Source of the DNA: Actinospica robiniae DSM 44927
GTDB lineage: Bacteria; Actinomycetota; Actinomycetes; Streptomycetales; Catenulisporaceae
Assembly: GCF_000504285.1 (NCBI RefSeq)
Contig: NZ_KI632511.1
Location: 7,174,154 to 7,238,153, forward strand
Direction of reading: 5' to 3'
Length of the DNA stretch: 64,000 bases
The stretch's first letter is position 1. Every line of letters begins with the position of its first letter. Made by a program: the position numbers and the translations under genes. The notes below the pieces were generated by a model, which saw only the letters and a list, made by a program, of their open reading frames with translations, was not told the DNA's origin and ran no database searches. Shown piece by piece: positions 36,259-45,274 of this stretch.

Positions 36259-36606
36259 ATGACCGTGGCCGTCTTCCGGCGCCGTGGCGAGCGCGCAGGT
36301 GAGGGCCGCGTGGACGCCCGTGGGTATCGCGACGGGGAGGCGCACCTTACCCGCTTCGCCCGCTCCCGCCCCGGCGTGGAGGCCTTCGTGGAGCCGCGCA
36401 CGGCTGTGACAGACACCACAATCGTGCTGGTGGCGGCGACGGGGGAGTGGACCCGCCGCCGGATGCCCGGCCCCCAGGCGGCGCATCAGCTGGCCCACCG
36501 GCTCGGCATCCCGGCGTACGACGCGGCCGTGGTCGGCTACCCGCAACGGATGCGCGATTGGAACTCGAAGCTCGCCGCGGAGGCCAAGTCGCGGCGCGAC
36601 ATCTGA
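36259..36606 (+). CDS. Conserved hypothetical protein
   Basis: A 115-residue soluble protein with 'RSRPGVEAFVEPRTAVTDTT', 'VLVAATGEWTRRR' and 'GIPAYDAAVVGYPQRMRDWN'. It is recognisable as a small protein usually found between lpdA and pepA in streptomycetes (from memory); function unknown. AAGGAG at 36251-36256 is only 2 nt from ATG 36259 but 8 nt from an in-frame GTG at 36265, so the true start may be the GTG, six bases in. It lies divergent from lpdA. Confidence 0.75.
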   Translation: MTVAVFRRRGERAGEGRVDARGYRDGEAHLTRFARSRPGVEAFVEPRTAVTDTTIVLVAATGEWTRRRMPGPQAAHQLAHRLGIPAYDAAVVGYPQRMRDWNSKLAAEAKSRRDI

Positions 36607-36616
36607 CGCCGCGTCC

Positions 36617-36667
36617 GATCGTATCGACGCCCGCGTCCGGAATCCGGACGCGGGCGTCGATACGATC
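36617..36667. terminator. Bidirectional terminator with 25-bp perfect stem
   Basis: Arms 36617-36641 and 36643-36667 are exact reverse complements. It serves the plus-strand hypothetical gene and the convergent pepA. Confidence 0.9.
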
Positions 36668-36685
36668 TGCTGGATCGGCGTTCTG

Positions 36686-38224
36686 CTAGAGCAGGCCGGA
36701 GGCCGCGTCGTCGGCCAGCTGCACCAGGGTGCGCAGGGCGAAGCCCACGCCGCCCTTCGGGGTGTAGCCGTACGGGCCCGCCTCGTTGAACGAGGGGCCC
36801 GCGATGTCCAGGTGCGCCCACGGGATCCGGCCCGCGCCGTTCTCGCCCACGAACTCCTGCAGGAACAGGCCCGCCACCAGCATGCCGCCCATCCGGTCGC
36901 CCATGTTGGCGATGTCGGCCACCTGGGTGTCCATGGTCTTGCGCAGGTGCGCCGGCAGCGGCATCGGCCAGAAGTCCTCGCCCGCGCGCTCGGCCGCGGA
37001 CTCGACCTGCACCCGGAACTCCTCGTCGTTGGACATGACCGCCGCGGTGCGGTGGCCCAGCGCCAGCACCTGGGCGCCGGTGAGGGTGGCCACGTCCACG
37101 ATCGCGTCCGGCTCCTCCAGGCTCGCCGCCACGATCGCGTCGGCCAGCACCAGCCGGCCCTCGGCGTCGGTGTTGAGCACCTCGACCGTCTTGCCGCCGA
37201 ACATGGTCAGCACGTCCGAGGGGCGGATCGCGTTGCCGCCCGGCATGTTCTCGGCCAGCGCCGCCCAGGCGGTGACGTTCACCGGCAGGCCGAGGCGGGC
37301 CACCGCCAGCGCCGCGTGCAGCACCGCCGCGGCCCCGGACATGTCCGACTTCATCGTCTCCATCGAGCCCGAGGGCTTGAGCGAGATGCCGCCGGTGTCG
37401 AAGGTGATGCCCTTGCCCACGAAGGCCAGCGTCCGGGTGGCCTCGGGGTGGGTGTAGACCACCTTCACCAGGCGCGGGCCGCGGGTCGAGCCCTGGCCGA
37501 CGCCGGTCAGGCCGCCGTAGCCGCCCTCGCGCAGCTGCGCGTCGTCGAGGATCTCGAGGCTCAGCGAGCCCACGCCGGCCGCCTCGACCGCAGCGGTCGC
37601 GGCCTCGGCGAAGGCCTGCGGGAACAGGTGCGAGGGCGGCGTGTTGATCAGGTCGCGGGTGGCGTTGACCGCCTCGCCGAGCACCTGCGCGCGCTGCGCC
37701 GCGGCCTGCGCCTCAGCGTCCGGGGCGGTCTCGGCGAGCAGGACGATCTCGGCCACCGGGGCCTTGCGGGCGGCCGCGTCGCCGGTCTTCAAGCCGTCGT
37801 AGCCGTACGCGCCGAAGGCCGCGCCCTCGGCGGTCGCGGCCAGCACCTCGACGCCCGCGGCGCCGACCGCCACGGCCACCGTGGCCTTGCCGGCCAGCGA
37901 GCGCACCGCCGCGCCGACCGCCTTGCGCAGGTCCTCGAGGCCGCCGGCCCCGACCACCTCGCCGTCGCCGGCCTCGCCGAGGCCGACCGCGACCACCAGC
38001 GGGGCGGCCAGCGCGCCGGCCGTGGCCACCCGGGTGGTCTCCTCGGACGCGCCGGACGCGCCCAGCGTGGCGAGCGTCGCGGCCAGGGTGCCGCCGAGCG
38101 CCGCGTCCACGGCCGCGGCCCCCGGGGACAGGGCCAGTCCCTCGCCGTCCGCGTACACCCCGACGACGATGGCGTCGGCCGCTACCTCGGCCACCGGCCC
38201 GGACTGGATTGAGATCGTGGTCAC
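36686..38224 (-). CDS. pepA: Leucyl aminopeptidase
   Basis: A 512-residue M17 metallopeptidase that removes N-terminal Leu and similar residues. The C-terminal catalytic domain has '[18 protein letters not shown]' (metal Lys and Asp), '[14 protein letters not shown]' and the signature '[13 protein letters not shown]', with two-metal ligands intact. The N-terminal domain (about 1-170) is Ala/Gly-rich and variable, as usual. GTG 38224 has AGGGG upstream. It lies divergent from gcvT. Confidence 0.95.
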   Translation of the reverse strand: MTTISIQSGPVAEVAADAIVVGVYADGEGLALSPGAAAVDAALGGTLAATLATLGASGASEETTRVATAGALAAPLVVAVGLGEAGDGEVVGAGGLEDLRKAVGAAVRSLAGKATVAVAVGAAGVEVLAATAEGAAFGAYGYDGLKTGDAAARKAPVAEIVLLAETAPDAEAQAAAQRAQVLGEAVNATRDLINTPPSHLFPQAFAEAATAAVEAAGVGSLSLEILDDAQLREGGYGGLTGVGQGSTRGPRLVKVVYTHPEATRTLAFVGKGITFDTGGISLKPSGSMETMKSDMSGAAAVLHAALAVARLGLPVNVTAWAALAENMPGGNAIRPSDVLTMFGGKTVEVLNTDAEGRLVLADAIVAASLEEPDAIVDVATLTGAQVLALGHRTAAVMSNDEEFRVQVESAAERAGEDFWPMPLPAHLRKTMDTQVADIANMGDRMGGMLVAGLFLQEFVGENGAGRIPWAHLDIAGPSFNEAGPYGYTPKGGVGFALRTLVQLADDAASGLL

Positions 38225-38313
38225 TGTCGAAACCCCTGTACTCGTTCGTGGAAGATGCTCGGACCTCCGGCATCGTAACCGCGGCCCGTCACAGGCGCGA
38301 TATCGTCGTACCC

Positions 38314-39426
38314 ATGACAACGCCGTCCTTGCTCACCTCCCCCCTGCACGACCGCCACCTCGCCCTCGGGGCGAAGATGGCCGACTTCGGCGGATGGGAG
38401 ATGCCGATCGAGTACGCCGGCACGGTGGGGGAGCACACGGCGGTGCGCGAGCGGGTGGGCGTGTTCGACGTCAGCCACCTCGGCAAGGCGACCGTGGCCG
38501 GGCCCGGCGCCTTCGACTTCGTCAACCGGGTGCTGGCCAACGACCTGCGCCGGATCGGGCCGGGCCAGGCCCAGTACACCCTGTGCTGCGACGACGCGAC
38601 CGGCGGCGTGGTGGACGACCTGATCGCCTACGTGAAGTCGGCGGAGGAGGTCTTCCTGATCCCCAACGCGGCGAACACCGCCGAGGTGGTCCGGCGGCTG
38701 GCCGCCGCCGCGCCCGAGGGCGTCACGGTGACCGACCAGCACCGGGAGTTCGCCGTGCTGGCCGTGCAGGGCCCCGACTCCGCGGCCCTGCTCAAGGGGC
38801 TCGGACTGCCCGCCGACATGGATTACATGGCCTTCGCCACGGCGGGGTGGGACGGCCGGCCGCTGACGGTGTGCCGCACCGGCTACACCGGCGAGCACGG
38901 CTACGAGCTGGTCTGCCGCTGGGACGACGCCGACGCGCTGTGGCTCGCGATCCTGGCCGCGGGCGAGCCGTTCGACATCAAGCCCTGCGGCCTCGGCGCG
39001 CGCGACACGCTGCGCACCGAGATGGGCTATCCGCTGCACGGCCAGGACCTCTCGCTCGAGATCAGCCCGGTCCAGGCGCGGGCCGGCTGGGCGGTGGGCT
39101 GGAAGAAGGACGAGTTCTGGGGCCGCGAGCCGCTCGCGGCGGAGAAGGCGGCCGGCCCGCGCCGAGTGCTGTGGGGCCTCAAGCAGGTGGACCGGGCCAT
39201 CCCGCGTCCGCACATGTCGGTGCACGCCGGTGCCGAGGCCGGCGCGGACGACGCGATCGGCGAGGTCACCAGCGGCACGTTCTCGCCGACCCTCAAGCTC
39301 GGCATCGCACTCGCGCTGCTGCCCCCGAGCACGGCCGAGGGCGACGTGCTCTACCTCGACGTGCGCGGCCGCCGTGCCGCGTTCACGGTGGTCAAGCCGC
39401 CGTTCGTGAAGGTCTCCACGCGCTGA
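38314..39426 (+). CDS. gcvT: Glycine cleavage system T protein (aminomethyltransferase)
   Basis: A 370-residue folate-dependent enzyme that takes the methylamine group from lipoylated H protein, releasing ammonia and methylene-THF. The N-terminal '[20 protein letters not shown]', '[11 protein letters not shown]', '[12 protein letters not shown]' and '[20 protein letters not shown]' blocks are typical. No gcvH or gcvP gene is in the window. No ribosome site; TATCGT ends 7 nt before the ATG, suggesting a leaderless message. No glycine riboswitch fits into the 89 bases between it and pepA. Confidence 0.93.
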   Translation: MTTPSLLTSPLHDRHLALGAKMADFGGWEMPIEYAGTVGEHTAVRERVGVFDVSHLGKATVAGPGAFDFVNRVLANDLRRIGPGQAQYTLCCDDATGGVVDDLIAYVKSAEEVFLIPNAANTAEVVRRLAAAAPEGVTVTDQHREFAVLAVQGPDSAALLKGLGLPADMDYMAFATAGWDGRPLTVCRTGYTGEHGYELVCRWDDADALWLAILAAGEPFDIKPCGLGARDTLRTEMGYPLHGQDLSLEISPVQARAGWAVGWKKDEFWGREPLAAEKAAGPRRVLWGLKQVDRAIPRPHMSVHAGAEAGADDAIGEVTSGTFSPTLKLGIALALLPPSTAEGDVLYLDVRGRRAAFTVVKPPFVKVSTR

Positions 39427-39499
39427 TCCCTGGCAGCCCCTTGACGTCGCGTGCGCCTTCCTGCTCTGATGCGCGGAGCAGGGACGCACAGGGGGCGGT

Positions 39500-40012
39500 A
39501 TGGATGTCAGTGAGCTGGAACCGCAGGACGCGCCACCGCAGCCGACCGGCTGCCCGGTCTGCGGGCGGGGCGAGAACGTGCAGAAGGTGTCGGGCGCGGT
39601 CGCGAACGGCTGGAGGCTGCCGGCGGCAACCCCGCAGCTGAGATACGAGTGGTCTCCGGTGCTGGTCGTCGTGGGCTGCGGCGGGATCGTCCAGTTCGGG
39701 CTGTCGATACTGAACGGATCGGACGGCCCGGCCTTCGTCGGATTCGGCATCATGGGCTGGGTGCTGGGCTTGGGGCTGCGCAAGTCGGTCTCCGTCTTCA
39801 AGCGCCGCAGGCGGGTCCGGCCGGGCCGGACCGCCGCGCTCGCCGTCTGGAACGGGGCCTGGCTCTGTGCCCGCTGCGGGATCGTATACTTCCAGCCCGG
39901 CTACGAGCCCGCCGGAGTCGGGCTCAGCCGGCCGCTGACGTACCTGGAGTTCCAGGCCGAGGTCTACGGCGTCGGCGGGTACCGGGACCTGGCCGATGGA
40001 AACGAGGGCTGA
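39500..40012 (+). CDS. Zinc-ribbon membrane protein, paralogue 1
   Basis: A 170-residue protein. It opens 'LEPQDAPPQPTGCPVCGRGE' (first Cys pair), has two membrane helices (about 52-66 and 75-95), a basic 'FKRRRRVRPGR' stretch, and a second Cys pair in 'WLCARCGIVYFQPGYEPAGV'. The four cysteines could meet as one zinc site on the cytoplasmic side. Function unknown. It is followed 1 nt later by a paralogue. Confidence 0.75.
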   Translation: MDVSELEPQDAPPQPTGCPVCGRGENVQKVSGAVANGWRLPAATPQLRYEWSPVLVVVGCGGIVQFGLSILNGSDGPAFVGFGIMGWVLGLGLRKSVSVFKRRRRVRPGRTAALAVWNGAWLCARCGIVYFQPGYEPAGVGLSRPLTYLEFQAEVYGVGGYRDLADGNEG

Positions 40013-40013
40013 G

Positions 40014-40550
40014 ATGAGCGGCGGACTCGAGCCGCAGGACGCGCCGCCGCAGATGGTGGGATGCCCGCACTGCCGGCGAGCCGACGAGGTGCAGCGCGTT
40101 CCGATGGCGGCGGCCAACGGAACGTGGTTCGAGGCCGCCGGCCCGCCTCAGGATCTCGGCCGGCGCCCGACCAGGGTCGTGGTCGGCTCGATTCTGGCGG
40201 TCTCCTGCGCGGACGCCGTGTTCAACGCGTGGCACGGGGGCTCGCTGGGCGCGTCGACGGCGGCGATGTTCGGATTCGTCCTCAGCGCCGGGACCGCCGT
40301 GGTGAACGGGCTCGGTGTCGTCGGCATCCTCAAGCGCCGCAAGCGGATCCAGGTGGGTAAGCCCGCCGCGCTCGCCGTGTGGAACGAGGGCTGGTTCTGC
40401 CGTCGCTGCGGGGTGGTGTACTTCCAGCCCGGTTACGAGCCGAACGGTGTCGGGCTGCACCAAGCGCTCTCGCTCGCGCAGTTCCAGCACCAGGTCTACC
40501 GGGCCGGCGGATACGAGGATCTGGCTGGAGAGAGTATCCCGCGTCGCTGA
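40014..40550 (+). CDS. Zinc-ribbon membrane protein, paralogue 2
   Basis: A 178-residue copy of the preceding gene with the same order: 'LEPQDAPPQMVGCPHCRRAD', two helices (about 60-75 and 85-105), 'LKRRKRIQVGKPAALAVWNE', then 'WFCRRCGVVYFQPGYEPNGV'. The ends are well conserved while the membrane segments diverge. ATG 40014 with GAGG at 40004 is chosen; it begins 1 nt after the stop of paralogue 1. Its stop abuts the convergent cobS stop (40550/40551) with no base between. Confidence 0.75.
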   Translation: MSGGLEPQDAPPQMVGCPHCRRADEVQRVPMAAANGTWFEAAGPPQDLGRRPTRVVVGSILAVSCADAVFNAWHGGSLGASTAAMFGFVLSAGTAVVNGLGVVGILKRRKRIQVGKPAALAVWNEGWFCRRCGVVYFQPGYEPNGVGLHQALSLAQFQHQVYRAGGYEDLAGESIPRR

Positions 40551-41348
40551 TCAGTGCGCTGCGAGCACAAGCAGCGCGCCGGTCGTCGCCGTCTCCACCA
40601 GTGCGCCGAGCACGTCGCCGGTGATGCCGCCGAAACGCTTGACACAGCGGCGAAGCAGCAGCAGTGCGCAGCCCGCGCCGACGACGCAGCCGAGGCCGGA
40701 GAGCCAAGCCGCGTCGGTCCCGCGGATCAGTCCGAGCCCGGCGCAGCCGGCGACGCAGCACACGGATACGACCGCCGCGACCGCCGTGCGGACGGAGCCG
40801 GCGACCCACGCGCCGAGGCCGGTGCTGCGCGCGCTCGGCACCGGCCGGGTGCAGGCGAGCGTGATCGCCAGCCTGCCGGTGACCGCGGCGACGATGACCG
40901 CGAGGCCGCCGCGTTGATGGGCGTAGGCCGCGTTGACCGCGCCGATCTGCAGGCCCAGCATCAGGATCAGCGTCACCACGCCGAACGGCCCGATGTCCGA
41001 ACGCTTCATGATCTCGAGCGCCTCGGCGCGCGGCTTCGCCGAACCGAGCGCGTCGGCCACGTCCGCCAACCCGTCCAGGTGCAGCGCCCGGGTCGCCACG
41101 GCCAGCGTCGCGAGCGCGGCCACCGCCGCGAGGAACGTCGAGTCCGTATACGCTCGGGCGGCCCAGCCCACCGCCGCCGCGGCCAGCCCCAGCGCCAGGC
41201 CGACCGCCGGCGCCCAGGCCATCGCCCGGCCGGCGGTGCGGCGGTCGGCGGCGTCCACCGGGACGCGCAGGATGCTGAGCGTCCCGAGGGCCAGGCGCAG
41301 ACCGGGCAGCGGCAGGCCGGTCGGTATGGAGCCCTCGGGGCCGCTCAT
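40551..41348 (-). CDS. cobS: Adenosylcobinamide-GDP ribazoletransferase
   Basis: A 265-residue membrane enzyme of the last step of the cobalamin nucleotide loop, joining alpha-ribazole to adenosylcobinamide-GDP. Several hydrophobic helices surround the catalytic 'LHLDGLADVADALGS', 'KRSDIGPFGVV' and 'RFGGITGDVLGA' motifs. The third gene of cobU-cobT-cobS, 21 nt after cobT. No cobalamin riboswitch is visible upstream of the set. Confidence 0.93.
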   Translation of the reverse strand: MSGPEGSIPTGLPLPGLRLALGTLSILRVPVDAADRRTAGRAMAWAPAVGLALGLAAAAVGWAARAYTDSTFLAAVAALATLAVATRALHLDGLADVADALGSAKPRAEALEIMKRSDIGPFGVVTLILMLGLQIGAVNAAYAHQRGGLAVIVAAVTGRLAITLACTRPVPSARSTGLGAWVAGSVRTAVAAVVSVCCVAGCAGLGLIRGTDAAWLSGLGCVVGAGCALLLLRRCVKRFGGITGDVLGALVETATTGALLVLAAH

Positions 41349-41369
41349 CTCGTGCTCTTCTTCAGATCG

Positions 41370-42479
41370 TCACAGCGCGCTGCGCACGGTGGGCTCGGGC
41401 AGTCCCGCGTCGGCGTACGACGGGGTCTCGGCCAGCACGCTCACGGCCGCCCGCACCAGCGGCAGCGCCAGCAGCGCGCCGCAACCCGCGCCCGCGCGCA
41501 CCTTGAAGTCCAGCAGCGGCTCCAGGCTGAGCCGGTCCAGCGCCTTGAGCTGCGCGGGCTCCGGCGAGAGCTGCGCGGCGAGGCACCACTCCGGCGTGCG
41601 GAAGGCGATCCGCTGCGCCAGCAGCGCGCACGCGGTCGCGCCCACCCCGTCCAGCAGCACCGGGGTGCGCCGGACCGCGGCCTGCAGGATGAACCCGGTC
41701 GCGGCCGCGAAGTCGGGGCCCGCGCACGTCGCCATCAGCTCGTACTGGTCCGCCAGTACCGGCCGGGCCAGTCGCAGCGCGTCGCGCACGGCCGCGCACT
41801 TCACCGTCCAGCCGGCGTCGTCCACACCGCTGCCTCGCCCGGTCACCGACGCCGCGTCGGCCCCGGTCAGCGCCGCCACCAGGACCGCGGCCGGGGTGGT
41901 GTGCCCGGCGCCGATCAGCCCGGGCATGAGCAGGTCGGCCCCGGCGTCCACCTCGGCGTCGGCCAGCTCCCGGCCGAGCGCGAAGGCCGCCTCGGCCTCG
42001 GCCCGGGTGCAGGCCTCCTCGCGGTCGATCCGGCCGGTCCCGCGCCGGATCCGACCCGCCGTCACCTCGGCCGGCAGCTCGGCCAGTTCCTCCGGGTCGC
42101 AGTCCACGGAGACGTCGATCAGCCGGACGGTCGCGTCGTACGCGCGGGCCAGCACGTTCGCCGGACCCTCGCCGCGTCCGTACATCCGCAGCGTCGCCGC
42201 GGTCGAGCCCGGCGGCTGCGCGGTGACCCGGCGGCCCCGCGTCTCGAGCGCCGCGATGCCGTGGTCGCCCGCGAACAGCACCAGCCGGGCGCGCTCGATC
42301 GGCCGCGGCGGACACTGGCCCTGCACCGCGCAGAGCCAGCCGGCCACCTTCTCCAGGGAGCCGAAGGAGCGCGGTGGCAGCGCCAGCTCGGCCGACCACC
42401 GGTCGGCCGCGGCGGTGCGCATCGCGTCGGTGGGACGGCGCACGTCCTCGGAAAGCTTCTGCAGGTCTGTCGTTTCCAT
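41370..42479 (-). CDS. cobT: Nicotinate-nucleotide-dimethylbenzimidazole phosphoribosyltransferase
   Basis: A 369-residue CobT that makes alpha-ribazole phosphate from the lower ligand and nicotinate mononucleotide. 'ALPPRSFGSLEKVAGWLC', 'LVLFAGDHGIAA', 'PGLIGAGHTTPAAVLVAAL' and the C-terminal 'GAGCGALLALPLVRAA' support it. It starts 6 nt after the cobU stop. Confidence 0.94.
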   Translation of the reverse strand: METTDLQKLSEDVRRPTDAMRTAAADRWSAELALPPRSFGSLEKVAGWLCAVQGQCPPRPIERARLVLFAGDHGIAALETRGRRVTAQPPGSTAATLRMYGRGEGPANVLARAYDATVRLIDVSVDCDPEELAELPAEVTAGRIRRGTGRIDREEACTRAEAEAAFALGRELADAEVDAGADLLMPGLIGAGHTTPAAVLVAALTGADAASVTGRGSGVDDAGWTVKCAAVRDALRLARPVLADQYELMATCAGPDFAAATGFILQAAVRRTPVLLDGVGATACALLAQRIAFRTPEWCLAAQLSPEPAQLKALDRLSLEPLLDFKVRAGAGCGALLALPLVRAAVSVLAETPSYADAGLPEPTVRSAL

Positions 42480-42485
42480 CGGCGC

Positions 42486-43058
42486 TCACTTTAGCCGTAG
42501 GGGCAGTCCGGCGGCGACGAGCTGGACCTCGTCGGCCACCGCCGCCATCGCCTGGTTGAGCCGGCCGAGCTCGTCCCGGAAGCGCCGGCTGCCCGGATCC
42601 GGCGGGACCAGGCCGAAGCCGAGCTCGTTCGAGACGGCCACCACCGGCGCGGAAGCCGAGGCGTAGCCGTCGATCAGATCCCGCGTCAGCTCGGCCAGCT
42701 GCTCCGGCGCGCGGCCGCCGGCCCAGGCCTCCTCGTCCCAGGCCTGCACCGCGTCCATCGCCGCGGTCAGCCACAGCGTCAGGCAGTCGGCCAGCACCGG
42801 GCTCTCGGCGGCGCGCAGCAGCCGGGCCAGCGCGGCCGGGTCCTCGCCCGTCTCCACGGTGCGCCAGCCGGCCGGGCGCCGTGCCCGGTGGTGCGCGATC
42901 CGCCCGGCCCACTCCTCGTCCCCGGGGTAGCGCGGCGCGGTCGCGGCGTAGACGACCTCTGCGTCCCCGGCGGCCAGCAGGCGCTCGGCGTAGGCGGACT
43001 TGCCCGAGCGCGCGCCGCCCAGCACCAGCACGCGCCGCGCCGTAGGCCGGGTGTGCAC
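42486..43058 (-). CDS. cobU: Adenosylcobinamide kinase/guanylyltransferase
   Basis: A 190-residue bifunctional CobU. P-loop 'VLGGARSGKSAYAE', guanylylation region 'IAHHRARRPAGWRTVE', 'LADCLTLWL' and 'VSNELGFGLVPPDP' are present. It phosphorylates adenosylcobinamide and then adds GMP, giving the CobS substrate. GTG 43058 has GAGGAG 6 nt upstream. First gene of the cob set. Confidence 0.94.
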   Translation of the reverse strand: MHTRPTARRVLVLGGARSGKSAYAERLLAAGDAEVVYAATAPRYPGDEEWAGRIAHHRARRPAGWRTVETGEDPAALARLLRAAESPVLADCLTLWLTAAMDAVQAWDEEAWAGGRAPEQLAELTRDLIDGYASASAPVVAVSNELGFGLVPPDPGSRRFRDELGRLNQAMAAVADEVQLVAAGLPLRLK

Positions 43059-43085
43059 AGGAAACTCCTCGGTAGTCTTGGCCGC

Positions 43086-43310
43086 ATGGCATTCACGTGG
43101 CGGTATGAGAACGAGTCAGGCGAGCAGGTCGAACCCATCGTGCCGGTCGAGGGCGAGCACACCGCCCACCCGAACCAGGGCGACGCGGAGTCCTGGATCG
43201 GAGAATACTGGCCGGATCTGCTCGCCGCCGAGGTCGACCAGGTGAGCCTGCTCGAGGACGGCGCGGTGGTCTACGGCCCGATGTCCCTGCACGAGGACCT
43301 GCCCGTCTGA
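43086..43310 (+). CDS. Small conserved acidic protein
   Basis: A 74-residue acidic soluble protein beginning 'MAFTWRYENESGEQVEP' and ending 'VYGPMSLHEDLPV'. I recall similar proteins of this size in streptomycetes; no function is known to me. No ribosome site; TAGTCT ends 7 nt before the ATG, so probably leaderless. It is divergent from cobU. Confidence 0.7.
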   Translation: MAFTWRYENESGEQVEPIVPVEGEHTAHPNQGDAESWIGEYWPDLLAAEVDQVSLLEDGAVVYGPMSLHEDLPV

Positions 43311-43337
43311 CCTGGGCCTTTGAAACGGGGAAAGGCG

Positions 43338-43369
43338 CGCGGGCGCCGCGCTCGAGCGCGACGCCCGCG
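43338..43369. terminator. Bidirectional GC-rich hairpin terminator
   Basis: Outer 8-bp arms (43338-43345 with 43362-43369) enclose a self-complementary 14-nt core, one C-A mismatch. It sits between the small acidic gene and the convergent aldo/keto reductase gene. Confidence 0.6.
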
Positions 43370-43398
43370 GGCGGTCAGGACGTGCGGCGCTCAGGCGC

Positions 43399-44394
43399 TC
43401 ACGGCCGGGCCGCCGGGGAGACGGTCTTCGCCGGGTCGCGCACGATCACCGGCTCCAGGATGTCGTCGATCCGCTTGAGCAGGCCCTCCTCCAGCTTCAC
43501 GCCGGCCGCCTTGACGTTCTCGCGCACCTGCTCCGGCCGGGTCGCGCCGATGATGGCGGCGGCCACGTTCGGGTTCTGCAGGGTCCAGGCCACGGCGAGC
43601 TGGGCGAGCGAGAGCCCGGCCTCGGCGGCCAGCGGCTCGAGCTGCGCCACCCGGCCCAGGATGTCGTCGGTCAGCAGCGGGGTGATGAAGTTCGCACCCC
43701 GCTCGGCGGTGGCCCGGGAGCCGGCCGGCACCGGCTGGCCCGGCTTGTACTTGCCGGTCAGCACGCCCTGCGCGATCGGGGACCAGACGATCTGGCTCAG
43801 GCCAAGCTCCTCGCTGGCCGGCACCACCTCGGCCTCGATCACCCGCCACAGCATGTTGTACTGCGGCTGGCTCGAGATCAGCGGCACGTGCAGCTCCTTG
43901 GCCAGCGCCGCGGCGGCCCGGATCTCCTCGGCCCGCCACTCCGAGACGCCGATGTAGAGCGCCTTGCCGGAGCGCACCACGTCAGCGAACGCCAGCATGG
44001 TCTCCTCCAGCGGCGTCGCGGCGTCGTAGCGGTGCGCCTGGTAGAGGTCGACGTAGTCGGTGCGCAGCCGGCGCAGCGAGCCGTTGATCGACTCCATGAT
44101 GTGCTTGCGGGACAGGCCGCGGTCGTTGCGGCCGGGGCCGGTGGGCCAGTAGACCTTGGTGAATATCTCCAGGCCCTCGCGCCGCTCGCCGGCCAGCGCG
44201 TCGCCGAGCACCTCCTCCGCCTTGGTGCCGGCGTAGACGTCCGCCGTGTCGAACGTCGTGATTCCCTCGTCGAGCGCGGCGCGCACGCAGGCGTGCGCGG
44301 CCTCCGCCTCGATCTGGGAACCGTGGGTGATCCAGTTGCCGTAGGCGATCTCGCTGATGATCAGGCCGCTACGGCCGAGGTGACGAAACTCCAT
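43399..44394 (-). CDS. Aldo/keto reductase
   Basis: A 331-residue NADPH-dependent (beta/alpha)8 reductase of the Kv-beta/YghZ-like group. Tetrad residues are visible: Asp and Tyr in 'TFDTADVYAG', Lys in 'EIFTKVYWP' and His in 'LYQAHRYD'. Cofactor motif 'GATRPEQVRENVKAAG' is near the end. The substrate is unknown; the family reduces aldehydes. TAGGGT ends 6 nt before the ATG, so leaderless starting is possible. Confidence 0.9.
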   Translation of the reverse strand: MEFRHLGRSGLIISEIAYGNWITHGSQIEAEAAHACVRAALDEGITTFDTADVYAGTKAEEVLGDALAGERREGLEIFTKVYWPTGPGRNDRGLSRKHIMESINGSLRRLRTDYVDLYQAHRYDAATPLEETMLAFADVVRSGKALYIGVSEWRAEEIRAAAALAKELHVPLISSQPQYNMLWRVIEAEVVPASEELGLSQIVWSPIAQGVLTGKYKPGQPVPAGSRATAERGANFITPLLTDDILGRVAQLEPLAAEAGLSLAQLAVAWTLQNPNVAAAIIGATRPEQVRENVKAAGVKLEEGLLKRIDDILEPVIVRDPAKTVSPAARP

Positions 44395-44432
44395 GGCCCC
44401 ACCCTACGCCCGGCCCTTACATTCTCGGCCCC

Positions 44433-44455
44433 CGGGCAGGTCAGCGACCTGCCCG
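44433..44455 (-). terminator. Terminator of the DUF3043 gene
   Basis: A perfect 10-bp stem with 3-nt loop, 34 nt after the DUF3043 stop on the minus strand. Confidence 0.6.
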
Positions 44456-44488
44456 CGGCGGGGGGAAAGGCGGGCAAAGCCGGAAAGG

Positions 44489-45097
44489 TCAGACCTTGGG
44501 CCGGCCGCCCATGGTCACCTTGGGCTTGGGCTGGCGCATGAACCGCGGCATCAGCGCGCGGGAGAAGGCGTAGAAGCCGGAGCCGCGCACCTCGTCCTGC
44601 CCGAACTCGGCGGCCACCGCCCGCTTGACCCGGAAGCCGAGCCAGACGCCCAGCACCAGGCCGACGACCACGACGACCTCCATCGCCAGCTCGCCCACCA
44701 CGATGATCCCGGAGCGGCCGGTGACCAGGGTGAGCCAGCTGAGCACCACCAGCGGCATCAGCAGCTCGAGCAGACGGAATCGCCCGTCCACGTAGTCCCG
44801 CACGAACGCGCGGGCCTTGCCCTGGTCGCGCGCGGGGTAGTAACGCTCGTCGCCGGACTTCAGGGCCTGGCGGGAGCGGTCGTAGCCGGCCCGCTGCGCC
44901 TCCCGTTCCCTCCGGCGGGCGGCCTTCGGGTCGGCCGGGAGTGCGCCGAGGCGCTGCTTGCGGGCAGCCTCGGCGTCGCGGCGGCTCGGAGTCGGCCGGC
45001 CCTTGCCGGCGGGGCCCTCGGGCGTGGCGGGGGGCTGGTCCGGCTCGACGGGCGCGGCGTCGGACGGCTGCTTGGCGGAGGAACTACGTCGGAACAC
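44489..45097 (-). CDS. DUF3043 membrane protein
   Basis: A 202-residue protein of an actinobacterial family of unknown function. A disordered, basic N-terminus ('PTPSRRDAEAARKQRLGALP', typical of the family) precedes 'DERYYPARDQGKARAFVRDY', 'DGRFRLLELLMPLVV' and two or three membrane helices (about 112-150). It starts with GTG 45097 with no ribosome site; TACCCT ends 7 nt upstream. It lies divergent from pspA. Confidence 0.85.
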   Translation of the reverse strand: MFRRSSSAKQPSDAAPVEPDQPPATPEGPAGKGRPTPSRRDAEAARKQRLGALPADPKAARRREREAQRAGYDRSRQALKSGDERYYPARDQGKARAFVRDYVDGRFRLLELLMPLVVLSWLTLVTGRSGIIVVGELAMEVVVVVGLVLGVWLGFRVKRAVAAEFGQDEVRGSGFYAFSRALMPRFMRQPKPKVTMGGRPKV

Positions 45098-45208
45098 GTA
45101 TGGAAGGGTAAACGCTACCGGCCCGGGGACATAACCACCGGGGTGCCGGGCAGGACGCGGGCAGGGGGCAGACCGATCGATGGCCCCATGACGCCACGAG
45201 GGAATATC

Positions 45209-45274
45209 GTGGAAGCAGACGAGTCCGAACGTGAGCGGTACCGCACCTTATCGAAGGGGGAGCTGGAGGGCTGA
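45209..45274 (+). CDS. Possible 21-codon leader peptide of pspA
   Basis: GTG 45209, with GAGGG 6 nt upstream, opens a frame 'VEADESERERYRTLSKGELE' plus Gly whose TGA overlaps the pspA ATG (TGATG at 45272-45276). The same frame can also start at ATG 45188. It contains a TTA codon (45248-45250), rare in such genomes. Highly charged peptide. It may be chance, since pspA has its own GGAGGG. Confidence 0.3.
   Translation: MEADESERERYRTLSKGELEG

Noticed and set aside
38225-38313. Glycine riboswitch before gcvT
   Set aside because: The interval is too short, lacks the aptamer structure, and the start looks leaderless.
43059-43085. Cobalamin riboswitch before cobU-cobT-cobS
   Set aside because: Only 27 bases separate cobU from the divergent gene and no B12-box-like sequence is present.
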